DNA from: Sophora flavescens | Lineage: Eukaryota > Streptophyta > Magnoliopsida > Fabales > Fabaceae | Length of the DNA: 64,000 nucleotides | NCBI GenBank assembly: GCA_030762895.1 | Contig: CM061062.1 | Coordinates: 5,669,293-5,733,292, forward strand | Reading direction: 5' to 3' | In this document: positions 9,641 to 22,389 of the stretch, in pieces | How the letters are laid out: the number at the start of each line of letters is the position of its first letter | Position numbering within the stretch: the first letter of the stretch is position 1 | Notes under the pieces: model-generated | Told to the model about the DNA's origin: nothing | Seen by the model: only the letters and a program-made list of their open reading frames with translations | The model's database searches: none | Position numbers and translations under genes: made by a program

Positions 9641-11889
9641 GTTGTTTATTTTAAGACATTCATTAAATGCCTTAGGAGTGATAAAGTAGGAGAACTTTAT
9701 AATCTTAGGTATTTTGAGTCTACTAGAATAGTTGACCAAAAAATTGCACCTTATTCCCCACAACAAAACAAAATAGTTGAAAGGAAACATAGGATATTAA
9801 AAGAACTGGTAAATGCCATGATATCCTATTATGGTCTAGCAAAAGGTTATTGGGGAGAAGCCATGTTGAAGACTAGTTAGATAATAAAAAGAGTTCCAAA
9901 CAAAAATAAGATAACCTCATATGAGCTCTGAAAAAGTAGAAAGTCCAATCTCAAATTTTTCAAAATTTGAGGTTGTAGGGCAAGTAAAAGTTTCTGAACC
10001 CAGAAGAAAGACATTAGATGAAAAGGAAATTGAATGTGTGTTCTCGGGCAATGCTAAAATTAGCAAACATATAGATTCATGATTATAGAATCTAATGACT
10101 CATATCCTGTAAATATGGTAATTGAGTTTAGGGAAGCAATCTTTCAAGAAGATAACTTTAACTCGATTCCAAGTCACGGTGATAATGTTCATAGGAATGA
10201 AAATTATCCGTAAGTCAATGTATCTAATAAAGATACTTTGGAAGGTTCAGAACTTAGAAGAAGTCTGAGACCTAGAAAAGAGAAAACGTACATACCAAAC
10301 TTTTTCATATTCCTTGTTGAAGTAACAAGAGAGTCAATAGATAGTTATGGGCCAATCTATTATAATATAGAAAGTGATCCAAAAATATTTTAAGAGGCAA
10401 TAAAGTCTCAAGAATTCACTTTCTGGAAGGGAGCTATATTAGAAGAAATGGACTCGATAAATGGGGAATAAAATTTGGAAATTAGTAGACCTCCCACCTG
10501 GTTCACAACAATAGGTTGTAAATAGATTTTCAAAAGGAAAATAAAGGTAGATGGAACCATAGATAAGTTTAAGGCAAGACTAGTTTCTAAGGGATTTACA
10601 CAAAAGGAGGGCATTGACTATTTTGATACATATGCACCTGTGGCAAGAATTGCTTCAATTAGAGTGCTATTAGAACTGGGATCCATCTATAAGTTTGTCA
10701 TCCATCAATTGGATGTGAAAATGCCATTCCTAAATGGGGAATCAGATGAAGAGGTGTATATGACACAACTGAAGGGTCTGTGGTTAATAGTCAAGAAAAG
10801 AAATGTGTAAATTGAATGAGTTATTGTGTGGAGTAGAACAAGCTCCTAAGAAAAAGGATTAAAAGTTTGATCAAGTTGTGCTAGCTAATGGATATAAAAT
10901 AAATGAATTTGACAGGTGTATTTATAGTAAATTCCATAATGGAAAAGGTGTCATGATTTGTTTATTTGTTGATGATATAAATGTTGATGATCTGTTAATA
11001 TTTGATACTGATCTAGATGAGGTAGCAAAACTAAGAGTTTCTTATATAGAAGTTTTGATACGAAAGACTTAAGGGTAGCTGATGTGATTTTAGAATTTAG
11101 AATAATAAGAGATTGTGAGAACCTAGGTTTACCCCAATCTCACTATATAGAAAAAGTATTAAAGGAGTTTAATCACTTTGATTGTCAACTTATCACTACT
11201 CCCTTTGATCATAATACAAATATAGTACTAAATAAAGGTAGTCTAGTAGCACAAAAGTAGTTGGATATTTAATGTATGTCATGACATGTACCTGGCCAAA
11301 CATTGCATATGTTATAGGAGACTACGTAGGTATACAAGTAATCCAATAAATGACCATTGGCATGTTGTCCAAGAGTATTGAAATACTTATTGGGGGCAAT
11401 GAAATATAATTTAAACTATAATGGTTATCCTTCAGAATTAGAAGGATACATGGATGTTAATTGGGTGAATTATACAGAAAATCATGCTTCAACAAGCAGT
11501 CGAGTCTTCACAATTGGTGGGGGTGCTATTTCTTGGGGTTTCAAGAAATAAGACGGCATTGTCGATTCCACTATGGCTGCAAAAATTTATAGCACTGGCA
11601 GCAGGTAACAAAGAGGTAGTTCTAACTTAGAAATTTGCTGTATGAGATACCAGTTTTAATGGCGCCAGTATCCATACAATGGAATTGTCAGTCAACACTA
11701 TCAAGGGCATATAGCCAGGTTTATAATGGAAAGTCTAGGAATATTGGGCTTAGACATAATTATGTAAAGGAACTAATTGCAAGTGGAGTAATATCCAGGG
11801 TCTTTATAAGACAGAAAGAAATCTTGCATCCTTGACGAAAGGACTGACAAGTGATATGATGTGGAAAAACATCATTAGGGATGGGAATC
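9641..11889 (+). pseudogene. Copia-B decayed integrase-RT-RNase H remnant
   Basis: The nucleotide sequence follows Copia-A positions 1570-3850 from the integrase core to the end of RNase H, but with many single-base indels and stops. Recognisable pieces include the integrase region around 9740-9870, the RT stretch at 10560-10780, the 'CLFVDD' catalytic region with an in-frame duplication of DDINVDD near 10970, and RNase H pieces at 11357-11835. No functional enzyme is possible. Confidence 0.85.
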
Positions 11890-12462
11890 AAGCCCATATC
11901 TACATGATCACCAACGGTGGAAACCCAACTCACACTCGAGTAGCATCAAGTCTTGAGTTCAATGTGGCCAAAGTACACTATGAGAGTGATTGCAAGTACT
12001 TAACGAATAGCTACATCCCAAGGTTTAAAAGTACTTGGATACCATAAGGACAAAAGGAAAAGGGTGAGCTTTTGCTCTTAATGGGTCTATAGCATATATG
12101 TGCTGAGGTGCCCAACTTATGGGGGTGCTTTTGGTAAAGTCCACCTATATGAGAGTGAAGTGGGGCCGCTTCTTAGAGTTAGGCTTGACTCTGTAAGCTC
12201 TCATGAAAAGGATACACGACACAAGGCCTTACTAAATGTGTCACACTACCACGTCATTCAATGGTACCGAGATTTCATGTGTAAGTCATGTACGCTTGTT
12301 CTAATGAATATTTGGTTCAAAACTTGTCTACCAAATTATTCGGGGATGAGTGAAACCCATGGCTTACTAAGCAAAGGTTTAAATCCCCAAGATACCTTTG
12401 TCTGAAAGCATGCGATTTCCGGAATAATGGGATTTAGATTTATTTTGAAAATGGTGGGGGAT
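11890..12462 (+). other. Copia-B 3' non-coding tract and polypurine tract
   Basis: Counterpart of 3850-4404 in Copia-A, with the same purine tract ATGGTGGGGGAT just before the LTR. A 101-codon frame at 12100-12405 is still open here while the pol region has collapsed. It also lacks an ATG start. Confidence 0.7.
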
Positions 12463-13015
12463 TGTGAGAGATTTTCAAAAATCTGGAAAATGGTTAAAAA
12501 CATATAACAACGCATAACTATCATAATACGATTAAATAGCCCAGCGGTTGTGACCTTACATATTTGTTGAGTTGGTCCGAGTTCGATTCCTGCCTGCAAC
12601 ATTTTTGTTGAGTAATATGACCATTATTCAACGGACAGGAAAATTTAAAATGGCACCTGTTGGCCGCTAGGCTAACAAATATTATGTGTCATGTAATCGC
12701 TATTGTTACTTAAGTAATGAATTTGGCAGTGACATGAGTTGGTCTATAAATAGGACCATCTACATGCAATAATGGATAGGACCATCTACATGCAATAATG
12801 GATACGAAAATCTCAGAGTGTGTGCAAACCAAACCAAGGTTACTCCATTGTATCCTGAAGGGGATTCGCCGGTTATACCTGTTGCATCCAATCTACGATG
12901 AGAGATTGGTGGGGGCGAATCGAACCTAAAGCCTAGTGTTCCTACACGCCTTGAAGATTGCACACTACCTTTGTTTGTCTTTTCTTTGTTGCATGACAGA
13001 CCCCATTTTCTAACA
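12463..13015 (+). repeat. Copia-B 3' LTR
   Basis: TG...CA ends, followed by the TSD GCTTT. It carries the plus-strand tRNA-like module (A-box TAGCCCAGCGG 12537-12547, B-box AGTTCGATTCC 12580-12590, spacing 32). Of the minus-strand module only the A-box side survives, near 12660. TATA-like TCTATAAATAGG lies at about 12742. A 26-bp tandem duplication spans 12752-12803, and the tract containing the usual LTR downstream leader is shortened. Confidence 0.88.
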
Positions 13016-14139
13016 GCTTTTAGGTTGTGCAAAATCCCTAAACATCCATCGAGTAAGGTGGTTTTGCACGTTCTTGTGTAAAGAAGAAAAGAGAGGATGT
13101 GGCGGTAATTTTGAAGAAAGCAGTATTGAGGTGGTGAATGAAAAAGGGTTCCTTTGTCCTAAGTTATTACAACAATGCCATAAACCATGTATTTGCAATA
13201 GATCAACGAAAACAATCCCTTGTTTGGTTGATTTTGTCTGAAAGTGGGTTTTGTATGGGCTTCTCAATAGCTGCCAAGTGTCCAAGATTATCCTAGATGT
13301 GAGGTAAAAATATATTAAAAATAGATGTGTGTAGAAAATGAAAGAGAAGCAGATATAATACTATATTGAAAACTTTGCGGATGTAATGTAACATGCATGA
13401 AAATAAAAGTGCTTAACTAAAATTATTCTTTCAACAATCACTTTCAGTAAACACTTTGTCCATCAATCATTCTTATTTCTTATCCATCCATAGGAATCAG
13501 ACAGGCCGGTAGCAAGTTTCATGGCTTGCATAGTCACATCTTCCAAGATTAGGATCATGCGCATAATCAGATTATATTATAAGGGCAAAACGTTACTCCA
13601 GAGAATCATTTGTTTGGTAGAAGGATTTTAAAATTTGATCAAGCAGAACAAAAAAAAAAAAAGGCCTCCTTTAATATGTTTTTCGTATCCCAAAATTGCT
13701 TTTCCTGCTCTAGAGTGCTTGCCTAAATCCTAGTTAAAAGCAATCCAATTTGTGCAAAATAGAGATTGAATCTCGTGTTAATTATTGCCAACATACAGGA
13801 GATTGAATCCAATTTTTCTGATTCAATATAGTTACCAAGTATATAGCACTTTACTGAAATGTTGTACTAAGCTTTTTTTATTTTACTTTATTAAACAAAA
13901 TAGAGGTTTTTAATTTGTTATTGGTTATGAAAGAAGTTGAGGAGGAAATAGATGATAAAGGAATTACATCTTGAAAACAAATATAACTACATGTAATCAT
14001 CAAGATCGTAATAAAGGACTTGCATTCTTTCATGCTGACAAAGCATAAGTGGGTCAAGAGAAAAATACACATTTTTTTTGTTTAATACAGCTAATGAGTT
14101 CTATTATAATATATTGATGAGTTCTTATATTATAATTAT
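13016..14139. other. Host DNA without identified gene
   Basis: It starts with the second TSD copy and the rest of the tandem unit. A minus-strand frame (13285-13010) is open for 91 codons but unrecognised. The remaining sequence is AT-rich, with an A13 run near 13650. No transposon ends were found. Confidence 0.45.
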
Positions 14140-15306
14140 GAGCAATGATTTTTGAACACCCCCAAAATCAACATCGTACCTACACCGTAGGACGCTGGCT
14201 AGGGTGAGAGACTAGTTTAAGTCTCTTACCGTGAGCAAGTTAAGGGAATTAACCACAACCGTTGATGAAGTGAAGTTGTATGGATCTTATTATTCACCAT
14301 CAACACCTTATCATCTCCCTCTTTCTCCCTCGAGCTCCCTCCTCTGTTTTCGGTTCGACGGCCAACGGTGGTGATAATCTTCTTCCCCCTCCCCCACCGC
14401 CATCTTCCTCCTTTCTCTTCATCGCACCAACCACCTCCCCCACCGTCATCTTCCTCCTTTCAGACTGCGTCTGGTGACTCCATTGGTGCACCACACCTGC
14501 TATCAAAGTCGTCGACATCCTCGCCGCCATGGCTGTCCACATCCAACTCTTCGACTCAGATCCAAAACCCAGCTTCGATCTAGGTTCTGCTCAAAGCCAC
14601 CGCGGTCTCCACCCATCCGCACAGTGTTGCGACTCGGACTCCGTCCAACGCTAATCCAAACCAGAGACGCCGTCTAGATCCACGCCCCTCGCTCAAGTCA
14701 CTGAGGCCTCCACTCGGATCGCAAACAGTGGGTCTTGAACAATTTCGCCCTTGACTTGATGTTGCAGAGCATCGTTCGTTGAGGAAGGGTAATGGGTGGT
14801 AGAAGGATAGTTGGGGGTGGTAGACGGTGGTGACAACGGCAGGCTTTGTGGCTGGGCGGTGGGTTTGATGTGGGTCACTGATGGGCGGTGGGTTTGGCCA
14901 CAGATCTGGCTGCAAGGGGACAATTTCAGGGGAGGTGGTGGTGGTGGGCTGTGGTCGAGCGAGATGGAGGGTCGGTGGTGGTGGTGGTGGTGGTGGACTA
15001 TGGTCGGTGGTGGTGGGGCGAGATGGGTAGGGTGGGAGGAGCTGTGGAGGGAGATGAGAGATGGATAATGTGTGGAGGGTACATGGTATGATCATGTGAA
15101 TCACTTCAATCCAATGGTGAAATCTACCTGCTCACGGTGAGAGGCTTAAACAAGTCTCTCATCCTAACCAGCACCACACCGTAGAGCTATGTTTAGTTTT
15201 GAAACTTGCAAATATAGGAAGAGAGAGAATAAAATAATAAATAAATATAAAAAATATAATTATATGATGTTGACATTAGATTTTGGTGTATAAAGAATAT
15301 AGCTCA
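14140..15306. mobile_element. Non-autonomous long-TIR element with GC-rich interior
   Basis: The left end (14140-14270) and the reverse complement of the right end (15306-15090) align over more than 100 bases with gaps. Shared blocks include 'gagc', 'acaccaaaatc' versus 'acacccccaaaatc', 'ggtgagagac', 'gtttaag', 'caccgtgagca' and 'gaagtg'. An 8-bp repeat ATAATTAT flanks it (14132-14139 and 15307-15314); being pure A/T this could be chance. The interior 14300-15070 is sharply GC-rich with proline/serine-coding frames, unlike its surroundings. That is the pattern of a Mutator-like element carrying captured gene pieces. No transposase is present and the captured gene is not recognised. Confidence 0.65.
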
Positions 15307-17077
15307 ATAATTATTTATCTATTTCTCTCCTATCCTCTCCAACATAATGATCATGTTAGGTGACAAGATTCAAACTATATAATAAATAAATATAGTATGC
15401 ATCTCCCGTGGACAAAAGTACATTAAGTCTCTTATCTCTTTGTTTGTATTTTTTCCCTTTTGAAGGGGACAAGTGTGTTTACAGGACAGCTGATACAGGG
15501 TAAGCTCGTACTTGTGCTGCTACTCTCTCCCCACACTGCAAGTTCTGCTTTGGTAAAATAAAACAATAAGACTATCTTGTCGATGCCCCAACTGAAAATG
15601 AGATTTGGATTCCTATCAGTCGATATATTATTAGATCAATTTTATTTTAATTTTTAAATATTTAATTTTTTTTTAATGTACACTCAAATATATTTAATGG
15701 TGTATATTATCAATAAATATGTGAATAAGTGAAAATAACGAATGTTGAGAATCCAAATCCCTGAAAATGTTGCATGCTTCTGTTTCCATTTCGATTCTCA
15801 CATTTGTGTTGGAATACCAGTATGCATAGTTGAAACAATATAGCAATATTTGCAACACAAAAGATAATCAATTGTGCCTTGTTAATTAAACAGGACATGA
15901 AAAATTGGACTGAGTGGATCTACACCAACTTTCTGCTTTTTGAACCATAATAAAGGCAAATGACAATCACAGCTGGTTAACTAAACACCTTGCTCCAATT
16001 CCTCGTCAATGTGATGTGTGAATAGGTTTAATCATAAATTCAAATCCACCTATGTCAATATATTTAATATTAGGCCAAATAGCAGAAAGAAAATTGAAGT
16101 TTAGTTCTCTAATCACCCTGTGCAAATGCATGTTACAAACGCATAAGCTACACATTGTAGCTTCAGTTGGACGCACGTTTGGGGGAAAATTGACGTAACG
16201 TGTGTTTGGATGAACGTTTGACAAACGTGATTTTAAATGGAATTAATTTTGTAGAATTAATTTCAATATAATTGAGTTTGCAGTAAAGTGATTTATGTTT
16301 GAATGATTTTATTTTAAAAACAAGTTTGCTATAAAACTTGGTTAATTTTTCAATCCAGAAGCAGAAGCTATTCCAAACAGCTTCTGGTAGAATTGATTAT
16401 GTAATCCAAAATTGCTTTGGTATCAAGAGCCAAACATCTTAAAAAATGGTCAAACTCTCATGTTTGATCATTGCAAAAGTGAGTTTTGTTGTTCCCACCG
16501 TAGAATGAAACATACACTCAGTCTTCTCATATCTGTGCAAAGTTGTTTTGTTGAGGTAGAAGTATTCTTTCTAAGGAAAGCTAGCAATTATCACTGTAAA
16601 GCATTGCACAATCTACACCATGCGGTTCTTAATGATCAATTTTAAAGATTGAAGCTTTCAAATTCATTACAAATTAGAGTGACAGGTGAAATCAGAGCAG
16701 AGAGCATTACAACCCAATACTCTCGGGATGGAGGGGAATTTGAGAGTGTAAAGCAGGAAAAGCCATAACCATGGAAACCTCCACAAAATATATTCCACGA
16801 TATCCCACAAAATATATTCCACGATACCCAGAAGCAAATGCAAAGCCAGAAAGAATTTGAATGGGACAAGGACACCAAAATAGTCTCAAATTTCCAAAAG
16901 CATTTTTTTCCCAAAAGAGAAAGTAGTTAGCCATGCAGAGTGAGTGAACGGAATACCCAGATACAAAAATTCATTCTTTATTACCTTTTCTAAAAAAGGT
17001 TTTTCCCCTCCTTTCTTAGTTGTTACATTGAGTAGTTTGAGAACTCTCAAGCTCTTTATCAAATATGTTCATCCCCT
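15307..17077. other. Intergenic DNA, possible degraded MITE and a short tandem repeat
   Basis: No gene is supported. Around 16195-16440 the text ('gtgtttggatgaacg', 'cagaagctattccaaac') is of the kind seen in miniature elements, but I could not pair both ends. Two exact-but-one copies of a 24-base unit CCACAAAATATATTCCACGA... lie at 16781-16804 and 16805-16828. Confidence 0.4.
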
Positions 17078-17089
17078 GGATTTTTTTAG

Positions 17090-18190
17090 TGTAAAATCCC
17101 GATTTTTTCTGTTTTCTAAGATCGGTATAAATATAAATAAATGTTTATATTTTTATCTAAAACTTAGAAAATGATTTTGAAAAAACAAAATCATATTCAT
17201 ATTATACTTATTTTTATAAGTATACGGTTAAATTTTGGGTTGAAAATTCAGACGGAACCTGGTCTGCGTTTTTGCTGATAGTGAGATTTTACTGATCAGA
17301 AAACCTAATTTTGACTCGTGAACGAAATGAATAGATTTTATTTCTCATTTCCAACGATATAGGTTATTTTAAAAAATTCAAAATAAATAGGTTATTATAT
17401 TTGATTAGGGCGTAAAAACCTAAATCCGGTAATCGGATGACGAGGCATCTTGCCATCTAGGGTGGTGAGTCAGAGGGGTGACTCACCTAGCATTTAAGTC
17501 ATGTGATGATAGGTTTTTGTGTGAAAAGATCAAAATATCCTTAACTTAACCTATCTTTGTTAAAATTTAACCATGGTTAAGGCAAGACAAGTTCAAATTG
17601 ACTACTTCCTCTCATTTTTGTGGACACAAATCAGTCACACCTACATCCAATCCTCACCATATGTTTGTCATGATGGCATTTGGAGTGAAATGACCAAAAT
17701 GTCCTTTAAGTCCTAACTTAATCACAAAATTGCCCTGAGTGAAATTACACCTTTGTCCTTAAATGAAAAATAATTTGGACCCTTTAGCCCCTCAAGTCCC
17801 ACGGCCATAACACCTTTCTTTGGCCATTTCATTTGTTTCATAACACTTTAACAAGTTCATAAGTTTTTCTCTCAAAGTTCATAAGTTCCTACAACTAAGT
17901 TTGTGAAGAAACTATTTGATATTGCACTCTTTTTCAATCTTCAAGAGGTATACCTTGTTTAACTCACTCAATCATCTCTATGTTCTTCAATAATTTTTAT
18001 GATTCAAGGCCATGATCATCATTTTCTATCTTAGATCTAGAAGTTTGAAAATCCTCTAGAAAATTGTAGAAAAATAATATGACCATGAAATCAATTTCTA
18101 TAATCTTATTATCATCTTTATATTAAGGATCCAAGAGTATGCATCCAACAAAAATTTCTTGCCCATTTATCTTATCAAGGTCGAACCCTA

Positions 18191-18221
<31 letters not shown>

Positions 18222-20832
18222 GGGGGGGCGCTTTGTTCAAATTTTTTTTTTTTGAAAGTGATCATTGATTCCATCTTTCTATTACCAATAAGTGTTGAAT
18301 ATCAAAATAAAATTAACAGCTCATGTTTTCATCAATGGCCGAAAATGAGTTTGTGAGGGTTTGAGATGTTTTGATTTTATTTTTAACTTGGGACAATTTT
18401 CCAAAACTCTATGATGCTCTAGGATCATAAATCTAAGAGTATGTAATTTTTTGAAATCTCTAGCCCGTATTTTGTGTCATGGCCGAAAATTTGGTTTTTG
18501 AAAGGTTGAAGTATTTTATTTCAATCTTTGTATTTTAATCATTGATTTAGGGTTTTAACTGATTCGATCACTAATGCAAGAGCTTAGGAATTTTAGAAAT
18601 TTTTAGCTATTTAAAAACCTCATGGCCGAACCTATCATATAGGAGCATAAGTGTATTTATTTGTTTGATTGATAATTATTTGATGTGGTTTGTTGAAGGA
18701 TAACTATCGTATATTGGGTATGTGTGAGACCGACGTTCGGATTTTCGACGAAAACCTAAATCGGAAGGAAAATTATTCAAGAGGTAAGGGGAGTACCTGA
18801 GGGGTTTTTCCGATAGCTATATGTTATTTGTTTGTGGCTTGTATAATTTATTTGACGTGTCTATTGTTTTACGTAGTTAGAATTATCTGCTTTGAAATTA
18901 TCTGCTTTTAATTATTTATTTGCATTTAATTGTTATCGTATTTTAATGCATGTCATAATTTTGCTTTATGCCATATTATTGGCATGAAATTATTATTGAT
19001 ATTGATTGTGGATTGTAAAGCCTGACAGTGGTAAGTGCTCAATTAATTACGAGGTTAAAAGCCTTAAAAAGATTTTTAAGAAATAATGAGTTTTTGTTGA
19101 TGTAATTTAGTAATATAAATATTACTTAATGTTTCAATTAGTTTATAATATGGAATAGTTAAAAAATACTATTATTTTAATGATTTAATGGCGTAAGAGT
19201 GTTTTATGAGTTACAATGAGGACGTAACCGTGAAAATATTTTAGTACTGCTAATTTTTACATAAGAAATTTCTAAATATTAGAAAATGTTATTATAAAAA
19301 AATAAGCTTCAAAAATAATTTTATTATAGTGTTGGGAAAATTATTTTGCTAGAAAAGTCAAATTTTGACTTAAAACGTTTTTAAAAACGTCAAGCGACAA
19401 ACAATTCCGATAAGGTTTACAGAAAGTATTTTAAGTGATTTGGTGATTTTGTAAACGAATTTCCAACGTAAAAGGATTTTCTGTAAAGTAGTTTTATACA
19501 AATGTGTTATTTCCGACAGCTTGGATAAGTTGTGGAGGTTTTGTTTTTGATTTGTATTTCACAGAACGAAAATGTTTCTAAAAATTGAAAGACAAACCTA
19601 GTTGTCGAGACTAGTGTTCTATGGTATGGTCCGTGTGTCCTAAAGGTGAAGTTATGGACTATACAAAGTGATATTGATTTTTGTGCGCCAAAATCTACGA
19701 ATCTGAATATGGTGCATCGGTCTAGATATCGTGATTTGCATATTTCGACTTGGAGCCGGTTTTATTGGAATGATTGATAAACTTAAATGTTTAAAAATTG
19801 GATTGGTCGTGAGCCTTTGAGCTTCGACAAGGAAAGAATGAACACAAAGAAAATGATGTGAGCAAAACATTTTACATGCATTTTTGAGGCAGACGTGCCT
19901 ACGCATTTGGACTTGAATTCTTGATGGCAAGTATTCATGATGTTGCATCATTGTGCCTTGATGGACAATGAAACCATATACTATAAATAATAACCACCGT
20001 GCCTAGTTTTAGACAGTGTTATGGCTAATTTAAAACCAGCCTTATTTGACAAAGATTAAAACCTGCCTTATTTGGCAACGAGAGCTTGATCAGCTCATTT
20101 ATTTGGTGAGTGAATCTCCGGGAGATTAAGTACAAAATTGAGATGATGAATATTGAAGTGTCATTGTTTTTAAAACGACGACGGTTGTCTGGTATGAAAC
20201 CCTTTGATAAAATATTTGTTTATTTATTTTTAATATTGATGTTATTATAACTATATATGTTATGTGTTATTTTGTGAGTCGCGCATATAGTAATCGTTTT
20301 AAAATCCATATATTGGTTCTCACCCTGCGTATACTTGTTTTACTGGCTTTGCCGTTGTACCTTGGTACACGAGTACAGATGTTGCAGAAGAGTTCCTTAA
20401 GTCACTTGGAGACTTAAGTCCGGATTGCGGAAAGAGATGTATGATCATAGGGATGATTACAGGGTCTTATCGGCGAGTGTCTTGTAAAGCGATCAGCTTA
20501 GGTTTGTGTTTGAGGATGTATGTTTTAAAAAGTGTAGCATGTGGGACTTGATAGTTTTCATATAGTTTATAAGAGAAGACTTTTAAGATAAACTTACGCT
20601 GTAGAAGGTTTGTTTATAAATAAAAATTGGTATATATATGTGGTCAAGTGCAGGGTAAGCACACTGTTTTTGGTTGTGTGTATAAAAATTTTCCGAAGTG
20701 TTAAGAATTTTTTTTTTACACCTAGATTTTCTGACGTAAAATAAATCAATTTCCGAAAGCAACCAGCAAATTTTCTTTTTTTTAGTTTATTTTCATATGT
20801 GTTCACAAAATAATGGACAAGGGGGTGTTACA
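17090..20832. mobile_element. Giant solo LTR (3743 bp), TSD TTTAG
   Basis: The ends are TGTAAAATCCCG and GGGTGTTACA, that is TG...CA, flanked by a perfect 5-bp duplication TTTAG (17085-17089 and 20833-20837). There is no internal domain, primer-binding site or coding frame, and no shorter repeats at the two ends. It is best read as a solo LTR left by recombination between the two LTRs of a large element. LTRs of 3-6 kb are characteristic of the Ogre group of Ty3/Gypsy elements in legumes; the family assignment is inference. It sits inside the left TIR of the enclosing element. Confidence 0.85.
18194..18228. repeat. (TG)14 microsatellite followed by G8
   Basis: Uninterrupted TG dinucleotides run from 18194 to 18221, passing into a run of eight G. 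It lies within the giant solo LTR. Confidence 0.9.
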
Positions 20833-21133
20833 TTTAGGACATTTGATCCTTTAAGTTTTATAACGTTGCAACATTAGTCCCTCTGTCAACTGTCAATTTT
20901 CCACATAGCATGCCCAATTGGCATTTTTTATGGCTTAATTGTACTTTGAGATTCTAAACTTTAGCACTTATATGAATTTAATCCCCCATTTTTTTAGGAC
21001 ATTTGGTCCTCTAGTTTTTGAAAAGTTGCAAAGTTAATTCCTCTGTCAACCAATCCTATCGTAATCTAACTAAATAAACCCTCCATTAACTATACTATTG
21101 GTACACCAGCATGTTAGCCAAAGCTGTGCAACC

Positions 21134-21535
21134 CTATTCATTAAAGATAGTCCTAATGTCTTCCGATTTCACATTGAATTTCTCTCTTTCCACATTCCAA
21201 GCGACCATGCCACACCATGCAAGTTTCCCTCCTTTACATGTGGCTGAGATGTGATTAGAATTTAGAACACATATACAATCACCTTCAACCAATTCTCGTG
21301 GTCTAAAATCCACCCATAATTGAGGGAAAAAATGTTGATGAGGTGGCATTTTGGACATATGGAAATTCACTAAACAGGCATTAGTAACCCATGTACATTC
21401 CCATTTCCAAAAATTTGGCACGCTAGAGAGGGAGAATATTGTTGCATAGCGTCCAAATGAAAATTCTAACTTGCAGGGTACATGGAGGTTCCAAACCAAT
21501 TTCCATAGTGCAACATATTGCCTGAACCCTGTCAA
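21134..21535 (-). pseudogene. Unidentified 133-codon frame, possible captured exon
   Basis: An open frame on the minus strand with non-repetitive composition, rich in W and C (for example LAWCGMVAWNVEREKF near the end). It lies between the TIRs of the enclosing element, next to the PEX7 fragment, so it may be a second captured gene piece. I do not recognise the family, and there is no supported start, stop context or splice site. It could also be a chance frame. Confidence 0.35.
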
Positions 21536-21976
21536 TTGATCATAACCTCTACTACCATTTTGAGTTGTGACAAAGTTGTCTAAAAGAAAACATTTGGAAG
21601 GTGATACCCAAAGAGTCTTCTATAGCACCAATGGCGCAAGACCAAGGACTTCACCCCACAACGCTAGGCATATGATTATTCACCCAACCTCTGAGTTCAT
21701 CACCTACGACACCATCGCCGACATTTAGGCTTTGTTTGAGAGTTAGGAGGGAAACGAAAGGGAGGAGATCAGAAGGGAAGGAAAGGGGACGCAGGGAAGG
21801 AGAAGAAGATGATTATCTCTCTCCTTGTTTGGGTGTATGTTTTATGTGATGGAAGGAAATGGAGGACTTATGATTTATGTAAACAAATAATTAAAAGATA
21901 TTTCTCTAAAAAATACCCCAGATTAGTAATTTAGGTTAGTTTTCCTCCAAAACATCCCAAATTGGAGGAACAAAAA

Positions 21977-22250
21977 TGTTGGCGCGAGTCATTAGAATCA
22001 CCAGAAAATAGGAACATTAATTGTAAATAGCTGTCAAATCCCTTAGATCAAGGGATTAACTTATACTAATAGGAACATTAATTGTAAATAGCTGTCAAAT
22101 CCCTTAGATCAAGGGATTAACTTATATTTAGCCTTGAGTATCGTGTATAGGCTATGATAGCTCCTAAAATCTCTCCTCCTTGTATCTATTTATACTCTGT
22201 AAATTACTCAAAGGAATAATAAGGTGAATGAAATACCTTATGTTCTGACA
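21977..22250 (+). repeat. Copia-C 5' LTR with internal 61-bp tandem duplication
   Basis: Ends TGTTGGCGCG...TTCTGACA. A 61-base unit is duplicated in tandem (22008-22068 and 22069-22129). Each copy carries the inverted repeat AATCCCTT-AGATC-AAGGGATT. The same duplication is in the 3' LTR, so it predates insertion. Confidence 0.93.
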
Positions 22251-22263
22251 TGGTATCAAGAGC
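22251..22263 (+). promoter_or_regulatory. Copia-C primer-binding site
   Basis: TGGTATCAAGAGC directly abuts the 5' LTR end. It is complementary in type to the 3' end of initiator methionine tRNA, the usual Copia primer for minus-strand synthesis. Confidence 0.85.
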
Positions 22264-22389
22264 ATAATCTTGGGACCCAAACAGTTCTGAATAGATGGTT
22301 GATTCCTCAGTGATTGTGATTCCTCAACGATTGGCGGCACTAGTAAAGCTGCTGTAGCCACTGCCGAGTCTCAACTCTCACTTTTTCCT

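Larger units (their letters stand above)
7832..13015 (+). mobile_element. Copia-B, decayed LTR retrotransposon, TSD GCTTT
   Basis: Two LTRs with ends TGTGAGAGATTTTC and ATTTTCTAACA bound this element. A perfect 5-bp target-site duplication GCTTT lies at 7827-7831 and 13016-13020. It is related to Copia-A. Its gag and integrase N-terminal region is replaced by 1.2 kb of foreign sequence (8473-9640), and its pol region carries many stops and frameshifts. The two LTRs (492 and 553 bp) have lost different internal segments. All of this fits an old, dead insertion. Confidence 0.93.

Noticed and set aside
14580..15104. 174-codon proline-rich protein on the minus strand
   Set aside because: Frames are open in several registers because of the GC-rich simple composition. 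No domain, start context or splice signals were seen; the segment is treated as cargo of the TIR element.
17090..20832. Complete non-autonomous retrotransposon instead of a solo LTR
   Set aside because: No shorter LTR pair, primer-binding site or polypurine tract was found inside.
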